Shown: piece by piece, positions 32,105 through 44,479 of the stretch
How positions within the stretch are numbered: position 1 is the stretch's first letter
How the letters are laid out: every line of letters begins with the position of its first letter
NCBI RefSeq assembly: GCF_008831285.2
Contig: NC_045145.1
Coordinates: 16,942,040-17,006,039, forward strand
Reading direction: 5' to 3'
DNA from: Nymphaea colorata
Lineage: Eukaryota; Streptophyta; Magnoliopsida; Nymphaeales; Nymphaeaceae
Length of the DNA stretch: 64,000 nucleotides
Program-made: the position numbers and the translations under genes
Notes under the pieces: generated by a model
Databases searched by the model: none
Told to the model about the DNA's origin: nothing
The model's input: only the letters and a program-made list of their open reading frames with translations

Positions 32105-34885
32105 CCAAATTCAATTCGTATATCCATCTGGATCTTATTGTAAATCAACACTGGAAAGTGTATCATACATATACAGATTAGTATCCAGCCAAGTTGACCC
32201 ACTTGAACCCCGGAGGCCATACCTCCTCTTAAGGAAAGGCGCCATGCCTGTCATTGGTTTTCTTGGATCCTATCTCCAATTGATTTGTAATGGCTGTTCC
32301 AGCTGCAGTTTGCACAATCTAGTAGAGCCTGCAGCGTGGGAAAAACAAAGAACTTAGAAAGGCCTTTCATGAGAAAGGCAACATAACTAGATATGCTGGG
32401 CGGTGGTGGTGGATGGTCATGTGTAGGAGATACAGATCTTTTCCTGTGGTAATGGAGGTGAACGTGTGCCTGCTTCGCCCTTTATGAGAAAATACAGATT
32501 TTACTGCAAAAGCGGGACTGCTTTTTCATGTTTTGCATGGAAGCAAGTCAGACTTTCAAATAAAGAAACCTCATGCTTTAGTTCTAAGATTCGTTCTGAT
32601 CTTCCTTTTTTCCCGTATGGAGTAGTGGCACACATGTATCTAGGGGCTTTTTCCAATGTATATTCAGAAGGTCCTACTAAGATGGACACTCTCTATCAAC
32701 ACTGTCCGGGCTATTGATAGAATTCAAGCACTAGATCACTCGGTGGACATCAGGTTTCAGTTCAGAAAATGAAGTCCTGCAGTTAACTGATCATGAATGT
32801 GCTGATTCAAACTTCATTTTTTTGCTTCTTCTCCTGCAGCTTTCGATTGCACGACGGTAGAATCGTAGAGACATGGAAATGTTTGTGCCTTATAGGACTC
32901 AGAGGCTTTTCTTTTACTTGTAACACCAATCTCCTAACTTCATTCTCTCTCCATAACTATCATTCTTGGTCGCAAGGTCTAGAGCTCCTTCCTCCATTGC
33001 TTTTTGGGCATCTCAGCCATAATTTTATCATGACAGGAATGCACCAACAAATCCTTTACCTTCTCGCACTTCCTCATGGCATGACTGCATGAGGTTGGTG
33101 TTACATGTAAAATAAAAGCCGCAGGGCCCCTAAGAGGTAGAATCACATCCATATCTCTACGGTCATGGAATACAAATTTGCATGAGATGAAGCAAACATG
33201 AAGTTAATTTGAATCAACAGAACGAGGCTAAACTTTTCTCTTAGAAGCAAGTGTGCATCTTCTTTCTTCCTTCCATTCTTTCTCTCTCTAAGAAGGGGGG
33301 GTAAACGTTGCCTTAACCAAAAAAGTTTTAAGAGTGGGAATAGAATTACATAAATTAAAAATTATCTGGATAGTTGTTATTTTAGTGAAGGCGAGGCATA
33401 AATATGAAAATGAAGACAATGAGTTGACATGCAGAAACCGGACGAGCCCACATATAATCCCACAAAATGAGTTCACTTTCATATTTATGCCTCGCCTTCA
33501 TTAAAGCAGCAACTGTTCAGAAAGCAGAAAAAGCTCACTTGCTTCTAATTCCAGTAAGGTTTAGCCTCATTCTATTGAGGCACAAAATCTTTATCATAGT
33601 CAACTTAGAAGAAAAAACTTCTCGAAGTGTTTTGATGAGCACACTGAAAGAAGGAGAAACGGCTATGTAGCTTACTGATCTGAGTTCTTAAAAATAATAT
33701 AAGTTTCCATAACGATTGATGATATTTTGAGGAGTTCTAAGCATGAGGTGAACTGTCCTCTTTGTCGAGACGTTCACTTTTTATTTTGTGGTTCTTCTGC
33801 AGAACCAAGGTCGTTGCTACTCTGATACCACTGTTGTTGTAATACTTCCACGCAGCAGCAATGGGCGTCCATCTGCAACCCAAAAAAAGGCCGTAAACCA
33901 AGAAAAATGTGATAGAGGTCCGTAACTTGTATGAATTGCCAACCAATAAAATCAAATTTATTCAAAATTTGCAACTTTACTTTGGAATTTGGTGCTCGAC
34001 GGTGGGTGCCATCCATGTGCCGATAAAGGTCCATATGTTGGTGGATTCTTTTTATTATAGTTGGTGATTCCCATTATAGATGATCATCGACAAAGTCGTC
34101 GGCTAGCGTGACCACAATGATCATTATGTATGCATTGAATATCTCATTCACCTTCTCGCCTGCTGTCCATCATTAATACGCAGTAACATGTAAAGAGGCA
34201 TCATCACAATACGACTACCGCCGACTCACAATCAACAAAATGCGTCTCTGCAATTTCATTTTATTCAATGACTTTAGGTTGAACTGATCAACTTTTTGCA
34301 TCTTTTTGACCTATACCCAATTAAGTTATTAACATATTCCTTGGTTCTGGGTGAGCAGAAAGTCGAATCTCTCATCCATTCTCTCATCTCACATTATATA
34401 GTGCCTGCTTTTGGTGCATCAAGACACTTATGTACAATGCTTTTTTAATAAGAACGGCAAGAAAGAGTTGTTTTTATTAGCAGTCTAACTTGCAGTATGT
34501 ATGATTGTCTACCCAACCGTGCAAAAACATCAATAAGACGCTTGAACTTCATGGCTTAGGCAACCCTCTGTTACTCCTTCTGCCCTTTCTCCCTCTTCAT
34601 AATTAGGGTCTCCTCATTGCAAAACATATTTAAATCAACTCTGCAGCATGGTCTGGGGGTTAGCTTAGTCTGCAATTTTTAGTATGTAATTTATAGCAAT
34701 CCAATTGCTTGGTCACCAGGATATTGGGTAGCATTATTTTGCTTCTCTTGTTTCATCTCAGGGGTGGGTTGTAATCGGATGTGTATATTGTGTCGGTCAA
34801 GCTTCTCAGGGTTGGCCCCAGATTTTTTTTTTCCTATGTAACCAAATAAACTGCGATAGTTCTTTCGAAAAGGATATGCAAGTAT
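32105..34885. repeat. segmental copy B of a diverged direct duplication
   Basis: Same-orientation counterpart of 28220-31335, about 2.8 kb. Relative to copy A it lacks about 150 bp including the FAB1-like scrap, lacks the LINE tail, and has a shortened foldback element. The part at about 33910-34720 shows no clear match to copy A. Confidence 0.75.
33215..33577. mobile_element. foldback MITE-like element, copy B, shortened right arm
   Basis: This is the same element as 29612-30052, including the outer CAACAGAACGAGGCTAAAC end and inner GTGAAGGCGAGGCATAAATA / TATTTATGCCTCGCCTTCAT arms. About 90 bp is missing from the middle of the right arm. It sits at the corresponding position of the duplicated segment. 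Confidence 0.75.
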
Positions 34886-35623
34886 GGAAACTTTCATCTA
34901 AGAAGCCTGTTTTGTGGTTCTGTGTGGGCAACTGCCCACACAAGCCCACACCCGAATCCGCCAATGAGCTGCCTTTCAAATTCTCTCTCTATGCTCACTG
35001 CTTTTTCTATTCAGTAGAAGAATTACAGAGATATTTAACTGGCCATTCATCAGTTAGGAGGTGAACACTTTCATGTTTTTATGAGTTGGACACCTTTATT
35101 TGTCCTTAAGCCAACCTCGCTTCCAGGAGGTTAGAGAACGATTTTCACCCTTTCTCCTATTACACCACCACCTGTCGGCGACGTCGTCCTTGCTGGTTCT
35201 GTTGTGGACAGCAAATAGATCCACCCACCCTTCTCTTCATTGACAGACCATCTCTCTCCCTCTCTCCCTCTTGCAGCCCAATCTTCATATTGGTTGCTAT
35301 TGCTTTGGTCTTTCAAAGTCCCAAAATTTAGCAATTTATCATTTCTGAACAGAAGATTGGAAGTCCTCAAGAGGGTTGGAGGATCAATGTTTTTGGGCAG
35401 ATAAAGCAATTGCTGAGGAAATCATTGTTGCTTATCTTAATTTCTGTTTGGAGATATCGACGCAGAACAGGCTTCTGATTGGTTTGAGTTCGTATGTCCT
35501 GTTCACTTACCACTCGAATAGCATCCATTTAGTGAAACGGACGAGATGGGTAGTTCCCTTTGATTGTCCTTCTACATTGGTTCTGAATCGAGATCAGACA
35601 TCATTGCTTTCGAGGTCGCGGCA
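34886..35623. other. DUF868 gene upstream region
   Basis: This should contain the promoter and leader of the plus-strand DUF868 gene. An upstream in-frame ATG at 35546 is followed by a stop after five codons. No unambiguous TATA box was chosen. Confidence 0.4.
34923..34940. repeat. 18-bp palindrome, copy 2
   Basis: Identical to 26073-26090 (TGTGGGCAACTGCCCACA). It lies about 40 bp beyond the right end of segmental copy B. Confidence 0.9.
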
Positions 35624-36490
35624 ATGGCGGAGGAATCGGCCCCTGTTACTGAAAGTTCTTCAGTGAAGAAGTCGGTTGATGATCCATCGGGAGGACTAAA
35701 ATCGAGCCAATTTTCCATAATGTCTGTCTACCAGGCCGCCATTGCCGGGGCCTGCCGCTACATCACAGTGACATGGAGCAAAAATATCATGGCACATACT
35801 CTCTGCTTCTTGGTGGATGGGTACGGTGATGGGAACCAGTATACCTGCAAGATCGACCTCAAGCCCTGGCATTTCTGGAACAGGAAGGGATTCAAGCAAT
35901 TCGACGTCGCCGGGGACCAGATCGACGTGTTTTGGGACCTTCGAACTGCGAAATTCTCCGGCGGCCCGGAGCCACAGGGCGAATTCTATGTCGCCGTCGT
36001 CTGCCAGGATGAGGTGGTGCTGCTGCTGGGTGAATTGAAGAAGGAAGCTTACAGAAAGACTAGATCAAGGCCTTCACTGTTCGACGCAGTACTGTTGTCA
36101 AAGAAAGAGAATGTGTTCGGGAAGAAGTGCTTCGTGACACGAGCAAAGTTCGATGGTACAGGCAAAGAGCACGACATTGTCGTGGAGAACTCGATCTCTA
36201 CGTCCAAAGAAGATCCAGAGATGTGGATCAGCATAGATGGGAATGTCGTCGTTCATGTGAAGGGTCTCTTTTGGAAATTCAGAGGGAATGACACAGTCTC
36301 TGTTGATAACATGTCATTGCAAGTCTTCTGGGACGTGCATGACTGGCTATTTGGCGGGGGCTCTGGCCATGCTCTGTTTATCTTCAAGCCTGGGCTGCCG
36401 GAAATTTCACAAAGTGATGAGGAAAGCTCATTTTCCGGTTGCTCGGTGACAGGATTTTCCTTAATTTTATATGCATGGAAATTGGAATAA
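35624..36490 (+). CDS. DUF868 family protein
   Basis: Intronless, 288 residues, a usual length for this plant-specific family (PF05910). The start MAEESAPVTESSS is the first ATG after an in-frame stop; the frame can be extended upstream only through a TTG codon. Family landmarks are QAAIAGACRYITVTWSKNIM near the N terminus, GDGNQYTCKIDLKPWHFWNR, FDVAGDQIDVFWDLRTAKF, EPQGEFYVAVVCQDEVVLLL, MWISIDGNVVVHVKGLFWKF and the C-terminal VFWDVHDWLFGGGSGHALFI. No signal peptide or membrane segment is evident. The biochemical role of the family is not known to me. The coding part is G+C-richer than its surroundings, as is usual for intact plant exons. Confidence 0.93.
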   Translation: MAEESAPVTESSSVKKSVDDPSGGLKSSQFSIMSVYQAAIAGACRYITVTWSKNIMAHTLCFLVDGYGDGNQYTCKIDLKPWHFWNRKGFKQFDVAGDQIDVFWDLRTAKFSGGPEPQGEFYVAVVCQDEVVLLLGELKKEAYRKTRSRPSLFDAVLLSKKENVFGKKCFVTRAKFDGTGKEHDIVVENSISTSKEDPEMWISIDGNVVVHVKGLFWKFRGNDTVSVDNMSLQVFWDVHDWLFGGGSGHALFIFKPGLPEISQSDEESSFSGCSVTGFSLILYAWKLE

Positions 36491-39400
36491 ATGGCTTTTC
36501 TACGCATATTGTTTATGCTTCATGAGTTGATAGTCGCTGCATTAATGTATGCAGACATTAATATACTTCGAGTAAAATGCATGTGTAGTTAGTATTTCTT
36601 TGGTCGATTAACTCTGCAGAAACTACCTGTTCATGGGACTATCATTTTGGCAAATTACATTAAACTGCAGACAATTCAAATGATTAAAAAACGAAACAGT
36701 GGATAACTATTAGATGAATTATTGGAAACTTTTTCTCCTACCGGCAGGTCGGTGCATTTTCTACTCAGCCGATGCGTTGATTAATTTGCTAAGAAAACAA
36801 CAGCTATGTCTTGCTTCCTTCCCTGCTTCCAATCGTTATAAAATTGAGCATGTGCCATAGCCCTACCAATTCTAAATAGAAGCCACGTACATGCACAGCA
36901 AGCTGTTCTGTCGCCATTTACCCAATTGAGTGTCGGTCTCACCTAAATTATGGCTGATTATGTTGTCCTTCCTCATGGTCACTTTTAAGATCTGGTTTTT
37001 TTTTTTTTCTTTGGGTAAAATTGGCTGCGTTTATGCAGATTGAAGTGGGGATTCAAATGGGATGCACTATTTACTATACCCACTTTGTTATATATTTGAA
37101 TATCTGGATTTTGAATTCACGATCTGATGAAAAATCCAATACCAATATACCATGTATGAATCCGAATTCACGATCTGAATATGTTCTCTAAATTCACAAC
37201 CAAATCCAGATCCAACTTTTAAACTGAATCTGAGCCTCAGTGTAATATGTTAAGACCGACGTTTTAGATGCATGGATATTAAATATATGATATTTGTTTA
37301 CAACTAGATCTGAATCTGAAATTTTCAAATCTGACATGAGTTTGAAATTGGATGTCAAAATTTTTCAATATCCAAATGGTTTTGAAGAAATTTGGTCGGA
37401 TATCGTATTCCAATAGGAATATGTCAATAGGATATTTATTGACATCCCAAGATTGAAGTGATGGTGTATATGCGTATACGATAAGGTTGGATTATATTTA
37501 CCACGTTGTTCTTGCTCTACAGTCCAAGATTCACGTATTCCATGCCTTAGAGGTGCTTCTATAAGTTCTTTACTCTTTAATAAGTCAGATCAGGCTACTT
37601 CCGCTTCCAATACTTCCTGCTAGCACAAATTCAATTGAAAACTCAATGTCACAAAATACATGGCCTTTTACATTAGGTTTGCATGCGAACCTGGTTAAGT
37701 CCCTCCAACTCTATCTTCGATTTGAGTTCATTTTCAATTTGGAAGGAAGCGTTCTTTTTCCGAATCTTCTTTGTTGTGAAAGTCAAACGTGATTGTGACC
37801 AAGGAAGTGTATATTTTTTACACTCTGAACTAGAATTAGACTCTTTGGGGAGAAACTTTCTTGTGTGAGGTTCCTTGTGCATACTCGTACTGATTTTCAC
37901 AGAGTGAATTTGTTATGGTGATCTCATGGTTTTTTTTTTCGTCAAGAAAATCTTCCACTTAAATTGAAATGTTTTTTTTTTTTCCTTTGCTTAATTTCTT
38001 TTATGTTTTTCTACGTTCATTCCATTGTACCTTACGTGATTGTGGTAGCTGGATAAGATTTGATGCTGTGAGGGTGTCCTTATCTGCGCATATCAAGTGT
38101 TCGTTGAAATTCTCAAGTCACTTACATTGAGGATAAGAGGCAGACCTTTAAGAGCAAAATTCCGAAATTGCTATGACAACTAGAGTACTTTTTTAGTGGA
38201 AGGAACTATTAGAATCTTACAAAAGGGCAAAAGGAGTCCCTTGAGAGACCATTTTCATCTTTCCATCGTTGGACAGGACTGGGAGGAGCCAAAGTTATGA
38301 TCTTCTAGACACGCAGTAAGCATTCATCTGAATCTCCTCATAAATACTTCAGGTTAGTATTGAATCTTGATCTGCAAACCAGCGATCTCAGTTTTGAAGA
38401 TATCTAGACCAAATCAACCTACCATTGGACTTCGAAATAAGGCTGTTGCTAGAACCTGGTGATACTCTCTCTGGCATGGAGGTCGGACAATGTACAGGTG
38501 AATCTGTTGACATCAATCTTGACAGAGTTGATAATGACACTGGGGTTCGTCTGTGGACAATAAAATAAGTGTAAGACGTTCACTGCATTTAGTTTGCCCT
38601 CTTTTGTGTTAATGGGCATAAACTTGGGCATATGCTCAACTGTTCTCATCTTTGGATTTTTGTTCATCTGGTCCACTTTTGGCCTATGTTCTCTTTTTTA
38701 AATTATATAAAGCATGTTCCAGTGGCTACTTATGGATTCTTGTTCTTGGCCAACTATTGCGTGCCCTGCTCTCTGGCAGTATGCCCACTGCAGCAACTTG
38801 CGCTCATGGGTTGTTGGTTTCTTCCTTTTCAAGATCTTTTTAGTGGATGATATTATTCTCTCTTGCTCATAACGCCTTCAAGTTGAAGATATCAAGATTT
38901 TGATGCGGTTCACTAGGTAGCATCGGGCCAATAAAAAATAGCCACTTGGAAAGCAGAGTATTCATAGAATTTGATTTGGAAACGGTCTGTTCTTTATATT
39001 GCCTTCAGAAGAATGACACTACAGTAGTTTATGCTTAGTACATAAGTGGATGACCTGCTGATCATACCATTGGAGGAATTTACAGTTCAGATTCGAGTCC
39101 CTAGCAATGGTATCGATCGAAGAAATTTGTGGCTTAAAACTTAGATTTCGATACTAGAGTTAAAACCTCACCGAATTTCATCAAGCCTATATGGGTCTCT
39201 GTGCAACTGAAGAACCTCGGTCTCCGACTGCACAAATCAACTGCTGGTAGTACCTTTTTGTGTCCAATTGAATCCACTTTAGTTTTCTTCTCGAACGGTT
39301 CAGTCGACTTTCAGGAAGTCATGAAAACAGAAGTTACATGCCGTAACAGCAGCTGTAACCTGCACAACAGAGCGTAATTGGAACATCCATTTTCTCTCGC

Positions 39401-39841
39401 AGGAACCTTGACCACCTGTAAACAAACCTCAGCTGTTACAGGTGATCAAGCAGTGGCTCATTGTAAGGCCATCAGTTCCGTCTCTTGTATCCCTCTTAAG
39501 TCTTCAGCGTATTAATTGGTGAGTCAAGTACTCGTAAGCAAAAGAATAATGCATATTAACCAGATACTGTAAGCAGACTGGGTGTAGTTTGGGAGATTTT
39601 TTTTTTTTCTTTCCGGCATTGTCCCTTCTAAGGAAGTAAGCACGCACACAGAGAGAGAGAGAGAGAAGGTAGCAAGTAGCAACCGTAGCAGTCACTCACA
39701 TCAGAGTTAGCAATATTATAAGGACGAAATGTCTGCTTAACAAGAAGAAAAAGCACTCCCAATTTCGAATGTAAGAAAACGTTTGTAACAAAGACATCAT
39801 AGAGGCCAAGTGAGCAACCGAACAATCGACAAGGAGACGAC
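36491..39841. other. intergenic, no identified gene
   Basis: 3.3 kb between the DUF868 stop and the aldolase stop. The segment 37060-37440 has repeated GAATC/GAATTCACGATCTGA-like words, suggesting decayed repeat DNA. The plus-strand frames at 37683-37868 and 38632-38850 are not recognised. A (GA)n run of about 16 bp lies at 39651-39666. The part just below 39842 should be aldolase 3'UTR. Confidence 0.5.
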
Positions 39842-42186
39842 TTAATATTTGTATCCCTTCACATGAAGGCTCTGTGATGCCAATTCACCGGCGTTTCCAC
39901 CTTCATACGTGCCAAGTGTGGCCTCGGAGTTGGCCTTGCACCTGACCAAGAAAGCCTCCTGCGCAGCCTTGACATTCTCCTCCTTCCCCTTCCATGTCTT
40001 GAGGGTACTCTGCTGCAGGGCACGGCCGAAGGAGAAGGACAGAGTCCACGGCTTCAACACATCTAACTTGTTCATGGCATTCAGGTTCAGTGTTGCCTCC
40101 TCCTCACTCTGGCCTCCTGACAGAAACACGATGCCGGGAACAGCGGCGGGAACGGTACGACGGAGCGCCCTCACCGTCAACTCAGCGATCAACTCGGGTG
40201 CTACCTTGGGACTGTCTGATCCAGGAGTCACCATGTTGGGCTTGAGAAGGGTACCCTCAAGAAGAACATGGTGATCATTGAGGGCCTTGTACACAGCAGC
40301 TAGCACCTTCTCAGTTACCTCTGCACATTTGTCGATATCATGGCCGCCGTCAGTGAGAATCTCTGGCTCAACAATGGGGACAAGGCCATTCTCTTGGCAG
40401 ATGATGGCGTAACGAGCCAAGCCCTGAGCATTCTGCTGGATGGAGAGCTCAGATGGTTCGGATGGTCCGATCTTAAGGACTGCACGCCACTTCGCGAACC
40501 GAGCACCCGCCTTGTAATACTGCTGGCACCGGGCTCCGAGGCCATCGAACCCCTGGGTGGTGGTCTCTCCATTGGTGCCGGCGAGGTCCACCGTGCCCTT
40601 GTCCACCTTGATGCCGGGGAGAACGCCGGCCTCAAGCAGCACATCAACGAAGGGCTTTCCGCAACAGGTCTTCTGATATAGTGTCTCCTCGAAGAGAATG
40701 ACACCTGAGAGATACTGGAGAGCACCAGGGGCGGTGAAGAGGAGTTGGCGGAGGGCTTGGCGATTTGACTCGACATTCTCCACATTGATGCTGGCGAGAC
40801 GCTTGCCTATGGTGCCAGTGCTCTCATCAGCGGCAAGAATTCCCTTGCCAGGGGTGGCGATGTACTTGGCATTCTTGATGAGTTCATCTGCACATTTAGA
40901 GCAGGAACAAGAAAGCAGTGAGCAGAGAAGATATCAAAAACTGTTTCATGAGTTCATCACCAACAAATGATGCAGCAAATGTAAAAATGGAAAGGATGTT
41001 GGTTAAGCTTAGAAAAAAATGAACTAAATCAAGAAACAGCTTAAACATTATGTAAGTTTTCCATGAAAACGCTACGAGATACATGAGAATCGTGAAGCTT
41101 CAACAGGAAAGTTCATATACATTCTTTGCTCAGAAAGCATCGTCAACTGGAACAATGCACTTAAAGCATGAATTACAATAAACGAAAAAACATTATCTTC
41201 ACAAGTCGAAGAAAATGCTTAAGAATAAGGACAAAGCTCCTCAGTTAAAACACTTTCTAATACTCTGCAGAGACAAAATATGAAGGGAAAGATCAGGGCC
41301 TGCAGGTCCCGCAAATCAAAGCATAGATGGGTAAGAAATCATGCCAGGGGACGAGGAAAAACAACCATTTTTAAAGTTGTCAGACAATAAAATATAACAG
41401 ATGAACAATGATACTGTGAACAGCAGTCAATCAGAGATTGTTTAGTCGCCTCCATAAACAATAGAAAGGAACGAGTTATCGTACGTTAAACCAGAGCAAA
41501 TGCATCTCTCTCCCACAAGCAGCAAATGGGGCCAGTCTTCTCCACAAGAACATATATTAAGTTTATCCCGTAGACAATCAAACAAGAAAAAAAAAATACC
41601 ATGCATATAAGAAGCGAGAAAAAAAAAACAAACAAACTGACTACTCAGACTAGAGAAATCTGAAGATATTTTGAACTCCCAAATTCAGACTAGGTCTTTT
41701 TCTTGGAAAAAAGAAATAAAAGAGAGAGAACATATTCAAAACACCGGACGACTTGTACTGAAATCTCAACTTCATGCCTTTAGAATATACATAACTCAGT
41801 CTAAACTAAATCCATTCACTGTAAAAAGAAAACTGGAGTTATTGCGGAAAAAGATGTATCCACAGTTCCGAGAAAAAGAAATACCATACTAGAGAAGAGG
41901 ATGAACCCAGAAGTTGATACACACTCTCAAATGAAGCTTTAAAAGCAGAAAAGAAACGGGAAAAAAAGCAACATGACACGTTAAAAAATCAAAGAGAAAT
42001 GGAGATTTCGCTCCATAAACACAGCATGCTTCAGACTCGTTGTGTGTATGCGCGTATGTGAGAAAGAGTAGAGAGTAACTCCCTCACAGCAGAGTAGAGA
42101 AGAGAAGTGTGACTCTGCAAACTATGAACAAAGAGTGACGAAGAAGAAGAGCGCTCACCAGTGTACTTGCCGATGAAGGCCGACAT
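39842..42186 (-). CDS. FBA: cytosolic class I fructose-bisphosphate aldolase
   Basis: Glycolytic and gluconeogenic enzyme (EC 4.1.2.13) that reversibly splits fructose 1,6-bisphosphate into dihydroxyacetone phosphate and glyceraldehyde 3-phosphate. There are two coding exons, 42186-42159 (28 nt, MSAFIGKYT plus one base) and 40887-39842, joined across a 1271-bp intron to give 357 residues, about the standard cytosolic length. The class I active-site signature [11 protein letters not shown] is present, with the Schiff-base lysine at about 225; other landmarks are [15 protein letters not shown] near the N terminus and the C-terminal Tyr of VKGYKY. There is no transit peptide, so it is the cytosolic isoform. 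The very short first exon with a long intron is common in this gene class. Every key residue I know is present. Confidence 0.97.
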
Positions 42187-42480
42187 CTTGGAAGGAAGGA
42201 AGGAAGGGGTGCAGAGGAGAGGAGGAAGGAAGGGGACGGAGAGGGAGCACGAAGGCGGAGTTTGGATCGTCGGACCCGATTATATTGGTTGGGTAGAAGG
42301 GGACGGATAGGCATATTCCATTGGGATCTCCGGCTCTTGCGACCGCCCACGTGTCGATGTCGGAGCCCATGGAGCGTTATCCGTCGTCGGATAACCAACG
42401 TGGATTTTCCGCCCTTTGGATTTTGGTTGGCTCTCGGTTTTTCCGACCCACCCAATATCTTTCCCTTTTTCTAAACAACA
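42187..42480 (-). promoter_or_regulatory. putative aldolase promoter
   Basis: Sequence upstream of the aldolase ATG contains a perfect G-box core CACGTG (42348-42353, in CCCACGTGTCG), a CCAAT box on the minus strand near 42318, and a GGATAA I-box-like word near 42389. A minus-strand AATATAAT near 42280 could serve as the TATA element. All are motif-level inferences. Confidence 0.4.
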
Positions 42481-44236
42481 CCCCACTTTTCCAACTACTA
42501 CCAGCCTGCCACCCAGGCCATCCCCGCGTATCTGGATCTCCTACCACAGTCTCAGATCAGATCCCCGGGTCCGCTCTCATATCCATGAACTCGAGGGAAA
42601 GTTTTCCATGAAGAAGTGGTGCCTTCGATACTTGAACCCGAGGTTTTAGAACTGTTTAGATTCCTAGACGCTATAATTCTTCATCTTTTTCTTTGTGTTA
42701 AGCAGACCTATTATCTTATTATTTTGGTTGGATAGTAAAAATGGTGAAAATTTTAGTTTTTAGTCGGATGATATGATGAAATATTCCTCGTGCTCACCAC
42801 CTGAACATAAGCGAGTCTAATAAATCCATTAAAAGTTCAACCAAGACTTTCTAAACCAAACCATCTCGAGGAATTGTAGAATCTTGAGGAATTGTAGAAT
42901 GAGGAGCAAAGTAAGCTTTCATGGATACTCCATTTTTATTAACAACTAGCAGGAATTCTAAAAATATTATTCACAGATCTTTGCTTAGTTGTGACGACGC
43001 CATCATGTTCACATAAAGTGCATCTCCTGGCATAAAGTGAGAAAAGCTTGCCTAATCCCCAGATCTCTAATTAAAAACAAAATGAACTCATCATACTTTT
43101 TGTTTGTTTCAAATAGATGGTTGAAGTGGTGGTTTAAAAAGAAAAAAAATTAGAAAATGAAAACGAAAGCCTGAGCTCAATGCCCTAAGAGTGATATAAA
43201 TAAGATTGGTGGAAACTAATCTTTAAAAGCTGGAAATCCAGATGTTTGGGGAACGGGCTTTTCCATTGTTTTTTTAAAATATCCGATTCCTTGACTTAGT
43301 AGCTATTTTGATAATCTCTTATTAAGGTCAACTACCAGCTCCCTCATGTTTTGCTTATATCATGTTTGTTTAACAAGATGTACATAATATACAGCTTTGG
43401 CTTTCTCTGGAAAAAGCGGAAGCCATTTTTATGGTTTTAGAGAACAGCATGAGACGATACACCTCTGCAGATAGACCTCCATTGGAAGTCCTTTCATTCA
43501 GCCCTTGGTTGAACGCTGATACTACTGCTCCCAACCAAGTGGATTGATCTTCCACATGTATTGTCTTAAAACTTGTTGGGACTTGTGACAGATTGAGAGA
43601 GAACGTCTCACAGTTTTTTCTTTCTCTCCTTTTTTAAGCACAGAACAAGTTGCAGGAGCGACATTAATTTTCCGGCGTAATGTCGATTGGCTTTTTCGAC
43701 ATAATGTCGAGTGGCTTCGATTGGTTTGGTGGATCTTTTGAAAGGGTGTCGAACCTGGACAGCCGGGAGCAGAACAGTGCCTGCTACTGGGTCGGGGAGT
43801 TGGCGAGCCAGTCAGGAGCTTCAGCCTCGAAACTACTTGCTCTGCTGCTCCCTGTTTTGCAGGTCGGAAAAGAAAATATCTTTCGGTATCGCGTCACATC
43901 ATCCTATGGGCGCATCTCTTTTTGATGAGGAGGTTTGGCCCCAGACTTCTAGAGCATCCCCAGTTTATCCGGGGTTTTCCGGATAAGTGCCAAATGAGGA
44001 TTCCAAGCTCCATCAGCCTATAGTTTGATACGCACTTTTTTCTGAGGCCAGTAAGAAGGCGGCCGAGAAAGAGTGGGCCGGAGATTTGGGCAGCGCCGCT
44101 TGGTTCAATTTGTCCGGCACACGGAAGAATTCAGAAATATTGTCCTTCTGCTCAACCCTTTAATTTCATGTCCTCCAAGATTTCGATAGTCAGGTCTTTT
44201 AGCCGGCTGATATGCGGCACTTTCTTTTTCTTAATA

Positions 44237-44312
44237 GTCAATTTTCAGCTTCTTGTATACTCAATTTCCAGCTTTTTCTTGTATACTCAATTTCCAGCTT
44301 TTTCTTGTATAC
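44237..44312. repeat. 26-bp tandem repeat, three units
   Basis: The unit TCAATTTCCAGCTTTTTCTT plus GTATAC occurs twice perfectly (44261-44286 and 44287-44312), after a slightly shorter diverged first unit (44237-44260). Confidence 0.9.
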
Positions 44313-44441
44313 TCCTTAGGTATAAAAGTAGTTTTATGATGCACTTTTCAACTTGAGTATCAAGTGCACCAGCGTTTGCAATCTTACTTGCAATTCTTTT
44401 CATCTTTTAAAAGTTTTTAAACTCATTAGAGGATGAGGTCC

Positions 44442-44446
<5 letters not shown>

Positions 44447-44476
<30 letters not shown>
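44447..44476. repeat. (TA)n microsatellite
   Basis: About 30 bp of TA dinucleotide repeat. Confidence 0.95.

Positions 44477-44479
<3 letters not shown>

Noticed and set aside
39909-40681. Several plus- and minus-frame ORFs over the aldolase exon
   Set aside because: Shadow frames of a G+C-rich, strongly conserved aldolase exon.
42084-42486. Overlapping ORFs of 60-120 codons around the aldolase first exon
   Set aside because: They span the real 28-nt first exon, its intron and the promoter, conflict with one another, and match nothing.
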